Shown: positions 7,518 to 15,990 of the stretch, piece after piece
Numbering within the stretch: the first letter of the stretch is position 1
Layout: the number at the start of each line of letters is the position of its first letter
Assembly: GCF_052114085.1 (NCBI RefSeq)
Contig: NZ_JBFREB010000001.1
Coordinates: forward strand, 2,480,001 to 2,544,000
Source of the DNA: Leifsonia sp052114085
Lineage (GTDB): Bacteria > Actinomycetota > Actinomycetes > Actinomycetales > Microbacteriaceae
Reading direction: 5' to 3'
Length of the DNA stretch: 64,000 bases
Made by a program: the position numbers and the translations under genes
Notes under the pieces: generated by a model
What the model was told of the DNA's origin: nothing
Seen by the model: only the letters and a program-made list of their open reading frames with translations
Databases searched by the model: none

Positions 7518-8870
7518 TTACGCCCGGGTTGCCAGCGGCCCGGGCGCGTCGGCGAGGACGCCGAGCGGCGACTCGATCGCGTCCGCCACCTCGCGCAGGA
7601 AGCCCGCCGCGACCCCGCCGTCGGTGACCCGGTGGTCGAACACCAGGGACAGCTGCAGGATGCGTCGCGGTACGACGCTCCCGTCGACGACCCACGGCCG
7701 CTCGATCGCGCGGCCGAGTCCGAGGATGGCGACCTCCGGGTGGTTGATGATCGCGGCGCTGCCGTCCACACCGAGGCTGCCGTAGTTGTTGATCGTGAAC
7801 GTGGAGCCGGTGAGTTCGGCCGGGGGTAGCGTCCCCTCGCGGGCCGCTCGGGACAGCCGGTCGAGTTCCGCGTCCAGCTCACGCACCGACAGGCGATCGG
7901 CCCGCCGGACGACGGGAACCAGGAGTCCGCGGTCGGTGTTCGCCGCGAAGCCCAGGTTCACGCCGTCGAAGGTGACGAGGCTCTGACCGTCGGTCGCCAC
8001 GCGTCCGGCGAGTTCGGGGTGCCGCGCGAGCGCCGCGAGGGCGAACCGCGAGACGAAGGAGAGGAAGGACGGGGCACGACCGTCGCGGGCGAGGCGGCGC
8101 CGGCCGTCCCAGAGGTCCGTGGCGTCCACATCCACCCAGACCGTCGCCTCCGGGATCTCGGACCGACTGCGCGACATCGTCTCGGCGACCGTGCGGCGGA
8201 GACGCGAGAACGGGGTCGTCGCGCTGATCGCCAGGCTGGTGCGCGGGTCTAGCCCGGTGCGCGGGTCGGTACCGGTCGGCTGCTCACGCGTGGGCGGGAG
8301 CGTGGATGCGGCGGGCGCCGTCGCGAAGGCCGCCTCCACATCCCGCCGGGTCAGAACCCCGTCGGGGCGACTGGGGCGGAGGGTCGCCAGGTCGATGCCG
8401 TGGCTGCGTGCAAGGGAGCGGACCACCGGGGAGACCACGGGGACGACGCGCGGCGGCGTCGCGGCCGGCGCGGCCACCGGTGCGGGCCGCTCCTGGGTGA
8501 GCGCCGAGCCACGCGCGGCACGGCCGCGACGGCGGCCGCTGTGCTCGACCGTCCCGTAGCCGACGAGCACCTGGCCGGATCTGCTGGACGCCTCGATGGG
8601 CGTGTCGTCGCCGGGCCGCGCGCTCGCAAGGCCCTCGTCCACCTCGATCAGCGGCGCACCGACGAGGATGGTCTCTCCCTCGTCTCCGTGCAAGGCCGCC
8701 ACCGTCCCGGCGTACGGCGACGGCACTTCGACCACCGACTTGGCCGTCTCGACCTCGGCGATGGGCTGGTCGGTGGCCACGGTGTCGCCGACGGCCACCA
8801 GCCAGCGAACCAGCTCGGCATCGGTCAGCCCTTCACCCAGGTCGGGGAGGGTGAATACCCGGGCGCTCAC
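7518..8870 (-). CDS. bkdC: Branched-chain 2-oxo acid dehydrogenase E2 (dihydrolipoyl acyltransferase)
   Basis: The 450-residue protein from the GTG at 8870 has one lipoyl domain (lysine 44 in ETAKSVVEVP), a peripheral subunit-binding domain near residues 140-175 (VVRSLARSHGIDLATLRPS) and a C-terminal acyltransferase domain with the HRVTDGG catalytic motif. It moves the acyl group from lipoamide to CoA in the oxidative breakdown of valine, leucine and isoleucine keto acids, and forms the complex core. GGGAGGA precedes the start, which overlaps the E1 beta stop (GTGA). Pairing with an Lrp-type regulator favours a bkd role over pyruvate dehydrogenase. No E3 gene is in this window. Confidence 0.9.
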   Translation of the reverse strand: MSARVFTLPDLGEGLTDAELVRWLVAVGDTVATDQPIAEVETAKSVVEVPSPYAGTVAALHGDEGETILVGAPLIEVDEGLASARPGDDTPIEASSRSGQVLVGYGTVEHSGRRRGRAARGSALTQERPAPVAAPAATPPRVVPVVSPVVRSLARSHGIDLATLRPSRPDGVLTRRDVEAAFATAPAASTLPPTREQPTGTDPRTGLDPRTSLAISATTPFSRLRRTVAETMSRSRSEIPEATVWVDVDATDLWDGRRRLARDGRAPSFLSFVSRFALAALARHPELAGRVATDGQSLVTFDGVNLGFAANTDRGLLVPVVRRADRLSVRELDAELDRLSRAAREGTLPPAELTGSTFTINNYGSLGVDGSAAIINHPEVAILGLGRAIERPWVVDGSVVPRRILQLSLVFDHRVTDGGVAAGFLREVADAIESPLGVLADAPGPLATRA

Positions 8871-9910
8871 GCGTCCTCCCACTGCAGCGCATCCACCGCG
8901 TCCAGCACCCGGTCGACGTCGGGCAGATAGAACTTCTCCAGCTTGGGAGGCGCGAACGGGGTGTCGAAACCGGTCACCCGGCCGACCGGCGCGAGCAGGT
9001 GGTGGAAGCAGCGCTCGGAGACACGAGCGACGACCTCGGCGGCCATGCTCGCGAACCCGGGCGCCTCGGCGATGACGACCGCACGGCCGGTCGCCCGGAC
9101 GGCGGCGCAGACGGTCTCGTCGTCGAAGGGCACGAGCGAGCGCAGGTCGATGACGCCGAGACTACGTCCCTCCTCCGCGGCGGCCTCGGCGGCGGCGAGC
9201 GCGAGCGGGACGGACGGACCGTACGCGATCAGCGTCGCGTCGGTGCCCTCCCGGGCCACCCGCGCGCGCCCGATCTCGGGCAGCGGGGCGTCCACATCCA
9301 CCTCGCCGCTCGACCAGTACAGCTTCTTCGGCTCCAGGAACACGACCGGGTCGGGATGCGCGATGGCGGCACGCAGCAGGCCGTACGCGTCCTGCGGTGT
9401 GGCCGGCGACACGACGGTGAGACCCGGCGTGTGGACGTAGTAGGCCTCCGACGAGTCCGAGTGATGCTCGACGCCGCCGATGCCGCCCGCGTACGGTATG
9501 CGGATCACCATCGGCAGGCGCACGGCACCCCTGGTGCGGTTGCCCATCTTGGCGACGTGGTCGACGATCTGCTCGAACGCGGGGTACGCGAACGCGTCGA
9601 ACTGCATCTCCACGACCGGGCGCATCCCGTTCATCGCCATGCCCACAGCGGCGCCGACGATGCCGGACTCGGCGAGCGGAGTGTCGAAGCAGCGGCCCTC
9701 GCCGAACCGGGCGGTCAGGCCGTCGGTGATGCGGAAGACGCCGCCGAGGGTGCCCACGTCCTCGCCGAACACCACCACCGAGGGGTCGGCGGAGAGGGCG
9801 TCCGCGAGGGCGCGATTCAGAGCCTGGGCCATGGTCATGGTGACGGACGCGGTGGATGCGGTGGGCGCGTCGGCGGGCCGCTCGGCCGGAGCCTCGTGCA
9901 TGAGTGTCAT
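8867..9910 (-). CDS. bkdB: Branched-chain 2-oxo acid dehydrogenase E1 subunit beta
   Basis: The 347-residue protein has the transketolase-type pyrimidine domain (ALNRALADALSADPSVVVFGEDVGTLGGVFRITDGL) and the C-terminal transketolase domain (GTDATLIAYG...LGVIDLRSLVPFD). With the alpha subunit it forms the thiamine-diphosphate E1 that decarboxylates branched-chain keto acids. The start overlaps the alpha stop (ATGA at 9907-9910) and its stop overlaps the E2 start, so all three are coupled. The first 20 or so residues are an Ala/Pro-rich extension; a second start at MTMAQALN is possible. Confidence 0.93.
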   Translation of the reverse strand: MTLMHEAPAERPADAPTASTASVTMTMAQALNRALADALSADPSVVVFGEDVGTLGGVFRITDGLTARFGEGRCFDTPLAESGIVGAAVGMAMNGMRPVVEMQFDAFAYPAFEQIVDHVAKMGNRTRGAVRLPMVIRIPYAGGIGGVEHHSDSSEAYYVHTPGLTVVSPATPQDAYGLLRAAIAHPDPVVFLEPKKLYWSSGEVDVDAPLPEIGRARVAREGTDATLIAYGPSVPLALAAAEAAAEEGRSLGVIDLRSLVPFDDETVCAAVRATGRAVVIAEAPGFASMAAEVVARVSERCFHHLLAPVGRVTGFDTPFAPPKLEKFYLPDVDRVLDAVDALQWEDA

Positions 9911-11022
9911 CGGGCGACCTCCTGGGTGCGGGTCGGTTCGGCCAACGCGTTTCCGGCCAGTTCGGCGGCGAGCAGTTCCGCCTGCTCGCGCAGCTGCGGG
10001 GTGGGCGTCGCGTACACGTGGGCGAAGAGGTCCTCGGGGTGCGGATCGGCGTCGGCCATGATCGCCGTGCGCAGTTCGGCGGCGATCCGCTCGGCATGCG
10101 CGTGCGCTTCCGCGTCGTCACCCTCGTCGAGGGCACCCTGCGCCGTCAGCCAGGTGCGCAGCCGGAGCAGCGGGTCGCGGGCGAGCCACGGCTCCACCTC
10201 GTCCTGCGTCCGGTAGCGGGTGGCGTCGTCCGCGTTGGTGTGGGACTTCATCCGGTACGTCAGCGCCTCCACGAGGGTCGGCCCGCCGCCCTCGCGCGCC
10301 TCGGCGACCGCCTCCCCCAGCACGGCGAGCAGCGCGGCGAGGTCGTTTCCGTCGACCAGGCGGCCCCGCATCCCATAGCCGACACCCTTGTGGGCGATGC
10401 TGGGCGCGGCGGTCTGCCTGCTGAGCGGGACGGAGATCGCGTACCCGTTGTTCTGCACGAGGAAGACGACGGGCAGGTGGAAGACCGCGGCGAAATTGAG
10501 CGCCTCGTGGAAGTCGCCCTCGCTGGTGGCGCCGTCGCCGCACATCGCCAGCACCACGGTGTCCTCACCGCGCATCCGCGCCGCATGGGCGAAGCCGACC
10601 GCATGGAGCAGCTGGGTGGCGAGCGGCGTCGACTGCGGGGCGACATGATGGACGGTCGGGTCGTAGCCGGAGTGCCAGTCGCCACGGAGCAGCACGAACG
10701 CCTCGAACGGGTCGACGCCCCGCGCGATGACGGACACGGTGTCGCGGTAGGTGGGGAACATCCAGTCCCGCTCCGCGAGCACCATCGCGGCGGCGATCTC
10801 GCACGCTTCCTGTCCATGCGACGACGGGTAGACGGCGAGGCGGCCCTGACGCACGAGGGCGTCCGCCTGGTCGTTGATCCGGCGGGCCAGCACGAGGCGG
10901 CGGTAGCCGTCCAGCAGGGTGTCGGTGGACGGGATCGGGTGGCGGTCGTCCGGGTGGGACGTGCCGTCCTGGTCGATGAGCCGCAGCGGGGTGTCGCCGG
11001 GCAGCAGGTCGTCCGCGTGCAT
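9907..11022 (-). CDS. bkdA: Branched-chain 2-oxo acid dehydrogenase E1 subunit alpha
   Basis: The 371-residue protein contains the thiamine-diphosphate motif GDGATSEGDFHEALNFAAV, ending in VQNNGYAI, plus the phosphorylation-loop region YRMKSHTNADDATRYR. It binds ThDP and performs the decarboxylation with the beta subunit. It is the first gene of the minus-strand operon. The divergent Lrp/AsnC gene starts 127 bases away and probably controls the shared region 11023-11149. Confidence 0.94.
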   Translation of the reverse strand: MHADDLLPGDTPLRLIDQDGTSHPDDRHPIPSTDTLLDGYRRLVLARRINDQADALVRQGRLAVYPSSHGQEACEIAAAMVLAERDWMFPTYRDTVSVIARGVDPFEAFVLLRGDWHSGYDPTVHHVAPQSTPLATQLLHAVGFAHAARMRGEDTVVLAMCGDGATSEGDFHEALNFAAVFHLPVVFLVQNNGYAISVPLSRQTAAPSIAHKGVGYGMRGRLVDGNDLAALLAVLGEAVAEAREGGGPTLVEALTYRMKSHTNADDATRYRTQDEVEPWLARDPLLRLRTWLTAQGALDEGDDAEAHAHAERIAAELRTAIMADADPHPEDLFAHVYATPTPQLREQAELLAAELAGNALAEPTRTQEVAR

Positions 11023-11149
11023 CTGTTCTCCTTCGAAAGACGTCGCTCCTCCCCAGGATGACTTCGGCGGACGCTCAGCGCTACGAATGCGACAGACTCA
11101 AGACGGACGGATGCGCCAGCGCAGGTTCGGTGTCAGACTGTCCACCACC

Positions 11150-11578
11150 ATGGACGACATCGACGCACGCATCCTGGACGCTTTGCGCGCCGACGGCCGC
11201 GCCTCCATCACCGCCGTCGCCGAGACCGCGCACGTCTCGCGCGCGAACGCGTACGCGCGGGTCTCGCGGCTGGTCTCCGACGGCGTGATCACCGGCTTCA
11301 CGGCGAAGGTCGACCCGCGACTCTCCGGCCGCGCGTCGTCGGCCTACGTCACGCTGCGCGTCGAGCAGGCCGACTGGCACGATCTGCGCGACCGGCTGCG
11401 CGGCATCCCCGAGGTGGAGCACTTCGCGCTCGTGGGCGGCGACTTCGACGTCATCCTGCTGGTGCGCGCCCGCGACAACGAGGACCTGCGGCGGGTCGTC
11501 CTCGAGGAGCTGACCAGCATCCCCTCGGTGCGCGACACCAAGACGTCGCTCGTGTTCGAGGACCACGACCTCCGATGA
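11150..11578 (+). CDS. Lrp/AsnC-family regulator, probable bkd regulator
   Basis: The 142-residue protein has an N-terminal winged helix-turn-helix (MDDIDARILDALRADGRASITAVAETAHVSRANAYARVSRL) and a C-terminal RAM/AsnC effector domain (VEHFALVGGDFDVILLVRA). Such proteins sense amino or keto acids; divergence from the bkd operon suggests it is the local regulator, as in other bacteria where bkdR faces the bkd genes. The ATG at 11150 fits the family; an upstream start at 11111 would add 13 residues. The stop overlaps ltrA (ATGA). Confidence 0.9.
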   Translation: MDDIDARILDALRADGRASITAVAETAHVSRANAYARVSRLVSDGVITGFTAKVDPRLSGRASSAYVTLRVEQADWHDLRDRLRGIPEVEHFALVGGDFDVILLVRARDNEDLRRVVLEELTSIPSVRDTKTSLVFEDHDLR

Positions 11579-12747
11579 GCCAGCGGCTACCGCTGGGGCC
11601 CGCCAGCCGCGACCCGTCCCGCGCGGACTGGATGGAACTGTTCTTCGACCTGATCTTCGTCGCGCTGGTCGGCCAGCTCGCGCACGGCCTGCACGCCCAT
11701 CCCTCGTTCGCGGCGCTGGGCGTGTTCCTCGCGCTGTTCGCCGCGGTGTGGTGGGCGTGGGCGAACCTGACCTTCGTCGTCGACGTGTCGCCGCAGCTGA
11801 CCCGGCGCGGACTGTCGGCAGTAATGCTCGCGGCGATGTTCGCGGTCGGCGCGATGGCCGTGGCGGCGCCGGAGGCGATCGGCGAGCGGGCGTGGCTCTT
11901 CGCCGCCGGCAACGCGGCGATCCGGATCGTGCTGTTGGTGGTGTGGATGCGGCTCTCCTGGCGCGACGGCTGGCCGTCCCGTCTCCGCATCTCGTCGTAC
12001 AACGGTGTGACCGCGGTGATCTGGCTGGTCTCGATCTGGGTTCCGGAGCCCGCGGGCTACGTGCTGTGGGCGGTCGCGATCGCGCTCGAGGTGACCCTGC
12101 TCATGACGACGGCGTCGCGCTGGTCGTCGGGCCGGTTCGAGACGCTCAACGTGGAGCACCTGTCGGAGCGGTTCGGGCTGCTCGTCATCATCGTCCTCGG
12201 CGAGTCCGTGCTCAGCATCGTCGCGGAGGTGTCTGAGGTGTGGACGGTCGCGGGGGGCGTGGTTGGATTCCTGGGGCTGCTGATCGCTGCGGAACTGGCG
12301 TGGTCGTTCTTCATGTTCGGCGTGGATGTGATGCGGGCCGGACTGGAACGGCTCCGCGCCGCCAGAGATGTCCGCGGCATCCGGGACACGGTCGCGTTTC
12401 TGCCGTACCTGCTGCTGGCCGGCGTGACCGCGCTGTCGGCGGCATTGGCGGAGGCGATCGGACACCCGTTCGAGCCGCTGCCGCTCGCACTCGCGGTGTG
12501 CCTGGGCGGCGGGATCGCGCTGTTCTACCTGACGAATGCGATCATCACGCGTCGCTACGGCGACCCGTGGCCGCTGGTGCTGCGATGGGCCGCGCCCGAC
12601 GTCGGTCTGGCGCTGGTGCTGGTTCCCGTCGCCGTGCTCCTGCCCGCGATGGCCACGGCGGCGAGCACGGTGGTGGCGCTCGCGATCGTGATCGCCCTCG
12701 CTGAGCTGTCGGCGCGGCGGCGGTTGCTCGCGGTCGCCGACTCCTGA
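11575..12747 (+). CDS. Low-temperature requirement protein A (LtrA) family membrane protein
   Basis: The 390-residue protein starts with the LtrA hallmark WMELFFDLIFVALVGQLAHGL and has about ten to twelve membrane helices, including the conserved HLSERFGLLVIIVLGES segment. The family was named from a Listeria mutant unable to grow in the cold; its biochemical role is unknown. It is coupled to the Lrp gene by ATGA. The final codons (ARRRLLAVADS) fall in a 21-bp sequence that recurs at 13101-13121, where it reads ARRRLLA followed by TAG. This suggests that the original 3' end was split off by an insertion or duplication. Confidence 0.88.
   Translation: MSQRLPLGPASRDPSRADWMELFFDLIFVALVGQLAHGLHAHPSFAALGVFLALFAAVWWAWANLTFVVDVSPQLTRRGLSAVMLAAMFAVGAMAVAAPEAIGERAWLFAAGNAAIRIVLLVVWMRLSWRDGWPSRLRISSYNGVTAVIWLVSIWVPEPAGYVLWAVAIALEVTLLMTTASRWSSGRFETLNVEHLSERFGLLVIIVLGESVLSIVAEVSEVWTVAGGVVGFLGLLIAAELAWSFFMFGVDVMRAGLERLRAARDVRGIRDTVAFLPYLLLAGVTALSAALAEAIGHPFEPLPLALAVCLGGGIALFYLTNAIITRRYGDPWPLVLRWAAPDVGLALVLVPVAVLLPAMATAASTVVALAIVIALAELSARRRLLAVADS
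12712..12732. repeat. 21-bp direct repeat, left copy
   Basis: This stretch (GCGCGGCGGCGG then TTGCTCGCG) is identical to 13101-13121. The two copies bound a 368-base gene-poor segment at the 3' end of ltrA. Confidence 0.8.
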
Positions 12748-13100
12748 CGCCTGGGACCTTCCAGACCGTTCAGAACACCGGAGGTCCATCTCGGTCTCGG
12801 GGTTGTCTCCTCACTCTCCGTCCGTCGACAACGGCTACGCCGATCCCAACGCCAGTCTCCTTTCCGCCCGTACCCAGGGGAGGAAGCCAGTCCCGATGTC
12901 CCGGTTATCTCCTCCCTTTCCCGCCGGCTGACGGCGTGTCGGCCGAGATGTCCTCCCTTTCGGGTGGCCGAGCGGCTTCGTCAGCCCGGGCCCTGCGACC
13001 CGTGCACCGTCGGATACGGAGGAGTTCTGGCCCGGGATGCCGCGATCTGACGCAAAGGGAGGAGTTGCGCCGACTGCACACCCGGAAGTCCTCCTTTCCA
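12733..13100. other. Gene-poor segment with repeated CCTCC/GGAGG motifs
   Basis: Apart from the last 15 bases of ltrA this segment has no convincing gene. The only ORF of note (minus strand, 12835-13149) has Arg/Pro/Gly-rich noise. The segment contains at least seven copies of CTCCTCCCTTTC-like sequence or its complement, for example near 12807, 12865, 12876, 12908, 12951, 13021, 13059 and 13089, in both orientations. Identical 21-bp repeats flank it, suggesting a small inserted or duplicated element. Function unknown. Confidence 0.5.
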
Positions 13101-13121
13101 GCGCGGCGGCGGTTGCTCGCG
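13101..13121. repeat. 21-bp direct repeat, right copy
   Basis: Identical to 12712-12732. Read in the ltrA frame it encodes ARRRLLA followed at once by TAG, as a displaced ltrA end would. Confidence 0.8.
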
Positions 13122-13148
13122 TAGCGGTGTTCTGCAACGATGGGTGCA

Positions 13149-13166
13149 ACTGAACGATCGTTCGGT
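13149..13166. promoter_or_regulatory. TetR-type palindromic operator of the thiolase operon
   Basis: ACTGAACGATCGTTCGGT is an 18-bp near-perfect palindrome 34 bases before the thiolase start. It matches the operator before paaA (19276-19293) in form, ACTGA-N8-TCRGT with the core CGAWCG, so the TetR protein at 18582-19238 probably binds both. Confidence 0.75.
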
Positions 13167-13199
13167 AATTCGGTTTCGTCGGGTTCGAGGGAGAGCGCG

Positions 13200-14384
13200 A
13201 TGGCGGAGGCCTACCTCGTCGGCGGTGTGCGCACGCCGGTCGGTCGGTACGGCGGCGTGCTGGCCGGAGTCCGGCCCGACGACCTCGCGGCGCTGGTCGT
13301 CGCCGAGGCGGTGCGGCGCGGGGGCGCGCCCGCCGATGCGCTCGACGAGGTGATCCTCGGTGCGGCCAACCAGGCGGGCGAGGACAACCGCAACGTCGCC
13401 CGCATGGCCGTGCTGCTGGCCGGGCTGCCCGACGAGGTTCCGGCGATGACCGTCAACCGGCTGTGCGCCTCGGGGCTCACCGCCGTCATCCAGGCCGCCC
13501 AGTCCATCCGGGCCGGGGATGCCGACCTCGTCGTCGCCGGCGGCGTCGAGTCGATGACACGCGCGCCCTGGGTGCAGGCGAAGCCCGAGCGCGCGTACGC
13601 AAAGCCCGGGCCGCAGTTCGACACGTCCATCGGCTGGCGGTTCACGAACCCGCGGCTGCTCGACCGGGACAAGGCGACCTACACGATGCCGGAAACGGCC
13701 GAGGAAGTCGCTCGCATTGACGGGATCACCCGCGAGAAAGCCGACGCCTTCGCGCTGGAGAGTCACCAGCGGGCGGCGGCCGCAGCGGACGCCGGGCGGT
13801 TCGACGACGAGCTGCTTCCGGTCGAGACGCCTGCCGGGACGGTCAGCGCTGACGAGGGGATCCGGCGCGACAGCAACCTGGAGGCGCTGGCGCGGCTGAA
13901 GCCCGTCGTCGCCGGCGGCAGCGTGGTCACCGCGGGCAACGCATCCCCTCTCAACGACGGCGCATCCGCCATCCTCGTCGCGAGCGCCGAGGCGGTCGAA
14001 CGCTACGGGTTGCGCCCGCGGGCGCGGATCGTCGCGGCGGCCAGCGCGGGCGTCGCCCCCGAGATCATGGGGCTGGGCCCGGTCCCCGCGACGCACAAGG
14101 CCCTCGCCCGCGCCGCGCTCGACGTGGCCGACCTGGACGCGGTCGAACTCAACGAGGCCTTCGCCAGTCAGGCCCTCGCGTGCATCCGCCGCCTCGGCCT
14201 CGACCCGGCGACCGTCAACGCCGACGGCGGCGCGATCGCGCTCGGCCACGCCCTCGGATCGAGCGGCTCGCGCATCCTGGTCACGCTGCTCGGCCGGATG
14301 GAGCGGGAAGGCGCCCGACGCGGGCTCGCCACCCTGTGCGTCGGCGTCGGCCAGGGCACCTCCCTCATCGTGGAGGCGGTATGA
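13200..14384 (+). CDS. Acetyl-CoA acyltransferase (thiolase, PaaJ-like)
   Basis: The 394-residue thiolase carries the acyl-accepting cysteine in VNRLCASGLTAV (about residue 88), NEAFASQALACIRRLG, the histidine in GGAIALGHALGSSG and the C-terminal cysteine in TLCVGVGQGTSL. In the phenylacetate pathway PaaJ cleaves 3-oxo-5,6-dehydrosuberyl-CoA and later 3-oxoadipyl-CoA; the gene context supports this over general beta-oxidation. The ATG at 13200 has GAGGGA upstream; the in-frame ATG at 13140 lies before the operator and is not used. Its stop overlaps the next start. Confidence 0.9.
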   Translation: MAEAYLVGGVRTPVGRYGGVLAGVRPDDLAALVVAEAVRRGGAPADALDEVILGAANQAGEDNRNVARMAVLLAGLPDEVPAMTVNRLCASGLTAVIQAAQSIRAGDADLVVAGGVESMTRAPWVQAKPERAYAKPGPQFDTSIGWRFTNPRLLDRDKATYTMPETAEEVARIDGITREKADAFALESHQRAAAAADAGRFDDELLPVETPAGTVSADEGIRRDSNLEALARLKPVVAGGSVVTAGNASPLNDGASAILVASAEAVERYGLRPRARIVAAASAGVAPEIMGLGPVPATHKALARAALDVADLDAVELNEAFASQALACIRRLGLDPATVNADGGAIALGHALGSSGSRILVTLLGRMEREGARRGLATLCVGVGQGTSLIVEAV

Positions 14385-15127
14385 GCGATCAGCGCAGCCT
14401 CCTCGTCGACGAGCACGACGACCGGGTGGCGGTCACGCTCAACCGCCCCGCGCGCCGCAACGCCATCGACCAGGGGATGGTGGACGAGCTACACGTGGTC
14501 TGCGCGCGCCTCGAGGTCGCGCCGCGCATCCTGATCCTCACCGGAGCGGGCGGCGTCTTCGCGTCGGGCGCCGACATCGCGGAACTGCGGGAGCGCACGG
14601 GAGCGGACGCCGAGCGCGGCATCAACGACACGATCTTCTCGCGCATCGCCGCCCTGCCGATGCCGGTCATCGCCGCGCTCGACGGGTACGCGCTCGGCGG
14701 CGGGGCGGAGCTCGCCTACGCGGCCGACCTGCGGCTCGGCACCCCCCGCCTGCGCATCGGCAACCCCGAGACCGGCCTCGGAATCATCGCAGCGGCGGGC
14801 GCTCTGTGGCGGCTCCCCCAGCTGGTCGGACTGCCGCTGGCGACCGAGCTCGTGCTGACGGGGCGCATCCTCAACGGTGAGGAGGCGCTCGCGGCCGGAC
14901 TCGTCAGCGACCTGTTCGAGCCGCGCGAGCTCCTGGCCGGCGCGCACGCACTGGCCGACCGCATCGCCGCGAACGACCCGCTCGCCACCCAACTGACCAA
15001 GCGGGTGCTGCGCGCGCCGCTCTCCGAGCATCCCGCCGCCGAGCGGGAGTCCCAGGCGCAGCTGTTCGAGTCGCCCGAGAAGCGGCGGAGGATGACCGAG
15101 TTCCTGGAGCGGAGGAAGGCACGATGA
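14381..15127 (+). CDS. Enoyl-CoA hydratase/isomerase, PaaF-like
   Basis: The 248-residue crotonase-fold protein contains LNRPARRNAID, the oxyanion-hole strand (GVFASGADIAEL), GYALGGGAELAYAADLRLG and the catalytic glutamate region NPETGLGIIAAAGALWRLP. It resembles PaaF, which hydrates 2,3-dehydroadipyl-CoA. It lies between the thiolase and the 3-hydroxyacyl-CoA dehydrogenase with ATGA overlaps on both sides, so these three consecutive steps are made from one message. Assignment as PaaF rather than a general hydratase rests on context. Confidence 0.85.
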   Translation: MSDQRSLLVDEHDDRVAVTLNRPARRNAIDQGMVDELHVVCARLEVAPRILILTGAGGVFASGADIAELRERTGADAERGINDTIFSRIAALPMPVIAALDGYALGGGAELAYAADLRLGTPRLRIGNPETGLGIIAAAGALWRLPQLVGLPLATELVLTGRILNGEEALAAGLVSDLFEPRELLAGAHALADRIAANDPLATQLTKRVLRAPLSEHPAAERESQAQLFESPEKRRRMTEFLERRKAR

Positions 15128-15990
15128 GCGCAGCACAGCTTCCCGAACGTGTCGTCGTGATCGGAGGCGGGCGGATGGGCGCAGGCATCGCCCACGCGTT
15201 CGTGATGGCTGGCGCCGAGGTCGCGGTCGTGGAGCGGGATGCGTCCGCCGCGAAGGAAGCGCGGGACCGCATCCTCACGTCGGTGGAGCGCAGCGTCCTG
15301 CGCGGGGCCACCGCGCCCGACCCGGATCGCCTGCTCGTCACGGTCACCTGGGAGGCACTCAGCGGCGCCGGGCTCGCGATCGAGGCGGTCCCCGAGCTCC
15401 TCGGGCTGAAGCGCGAGGCACTGCGTCGCGCGGAGGACCTGCTCCCGGTGGATGCCGTGCTTGCGACGAACACGTCGTCGCTGTCGATCGACACGCTGGC
15501 GGAGGGGCTGCAGCGGCCGGGCGCGTTCCTCGGGATGCACTTCTTCAACCCGGTCCCCGCATCCACCCTCGTCGAGATCGTCGCGGGCACCGCCACCGCG
15601 ACGACCGCCGCCGAGGACGCAGCCCGCTGGGTCGCATCCCTCGGCAAGACGCCGATCACGGTGCGCGACTCGCCCGGCTTCGCGTCGTCCCGGCTGGGAG
15701 TGCTGCTCGGTCTCGAGGCCATCCGGATGGTTGAGGAAGGCGTCGCGACCCCGGACGACATCGACCGGGCGATGACCCTGGGCTACAAGCATCCCGTCGG
15801 CCCACTGCGTCTCACCGACATGGTGGGGCTGGATGTGCGGCTCGACATCGCCGAATATCTCGCGCGCGAACTCGGCCCGCGTTTCGAGCCGCCGGAGCTG
15901 CTGCGGCGGATGGTCGCCGAGGGGATGCTCGGGCAGAAGAGCGGGAACGGCTTCTACGACTGGACCGCTACCGGGCCGGAGCGTCGATGA
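15124..15990 (+). CDS. 3-hydroxyacyl-CoA dehydrogenase, PaaH/FadB2-like
   Basis: The 288-residue protein starts with the NAD-binding GGGRMGAGIAHAFVMAGAEVAVVE, has the catalytic histidine in GMHFFNPVP, the SPGFASSR stretch and a C-terminal dimer domain ending GQKSGNGFYDW. It oxidises 3-hydroxyadipyl-CoA to 3-oxoadipyl-CoA in phenylacetate breakdown, or 3-hydroxybutyryl-CoA in other settings. It is the last gene of the thiolase operon. Its last 23 bases overlap the 3' end of the convergent PaaI-like gene, an arrangement that could give antisense interplay. Confidence 0.9.
   Translation: MSAAQLPERVVVIGGGRMGAGIAHAFVMAGAEVAVVERDASAAKEARDRILTSVERSVLRGATAPDPDRLLVTVTWEALSGAGLAIEAVPELLGLKREALRRAEDLLPVDAVLATNTSSLSIDTLAEGLQRPGAFLGMHFFNPVPASTLVEIVAGTATATTAAEDAARWVASLGKTPITVRDSPGFASSRLGVLLGLEAIRMVEEGVATPDDIDRAMTLGYKHPVGPLRLTDMVGLDVRLDIAEYLARELGPRFEPPELLRRMVAEGMLGQKSGNGFYDWTATGPERR

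Noticed and set aside
12835..13149. Minus-strand ORF of 104 codons in the segment after ltrA
   Set aside because: Composition is Arg/Pro/Gly noise, with no ribosome site, and it crosses the thiolase operator and the 21-bp repeat.
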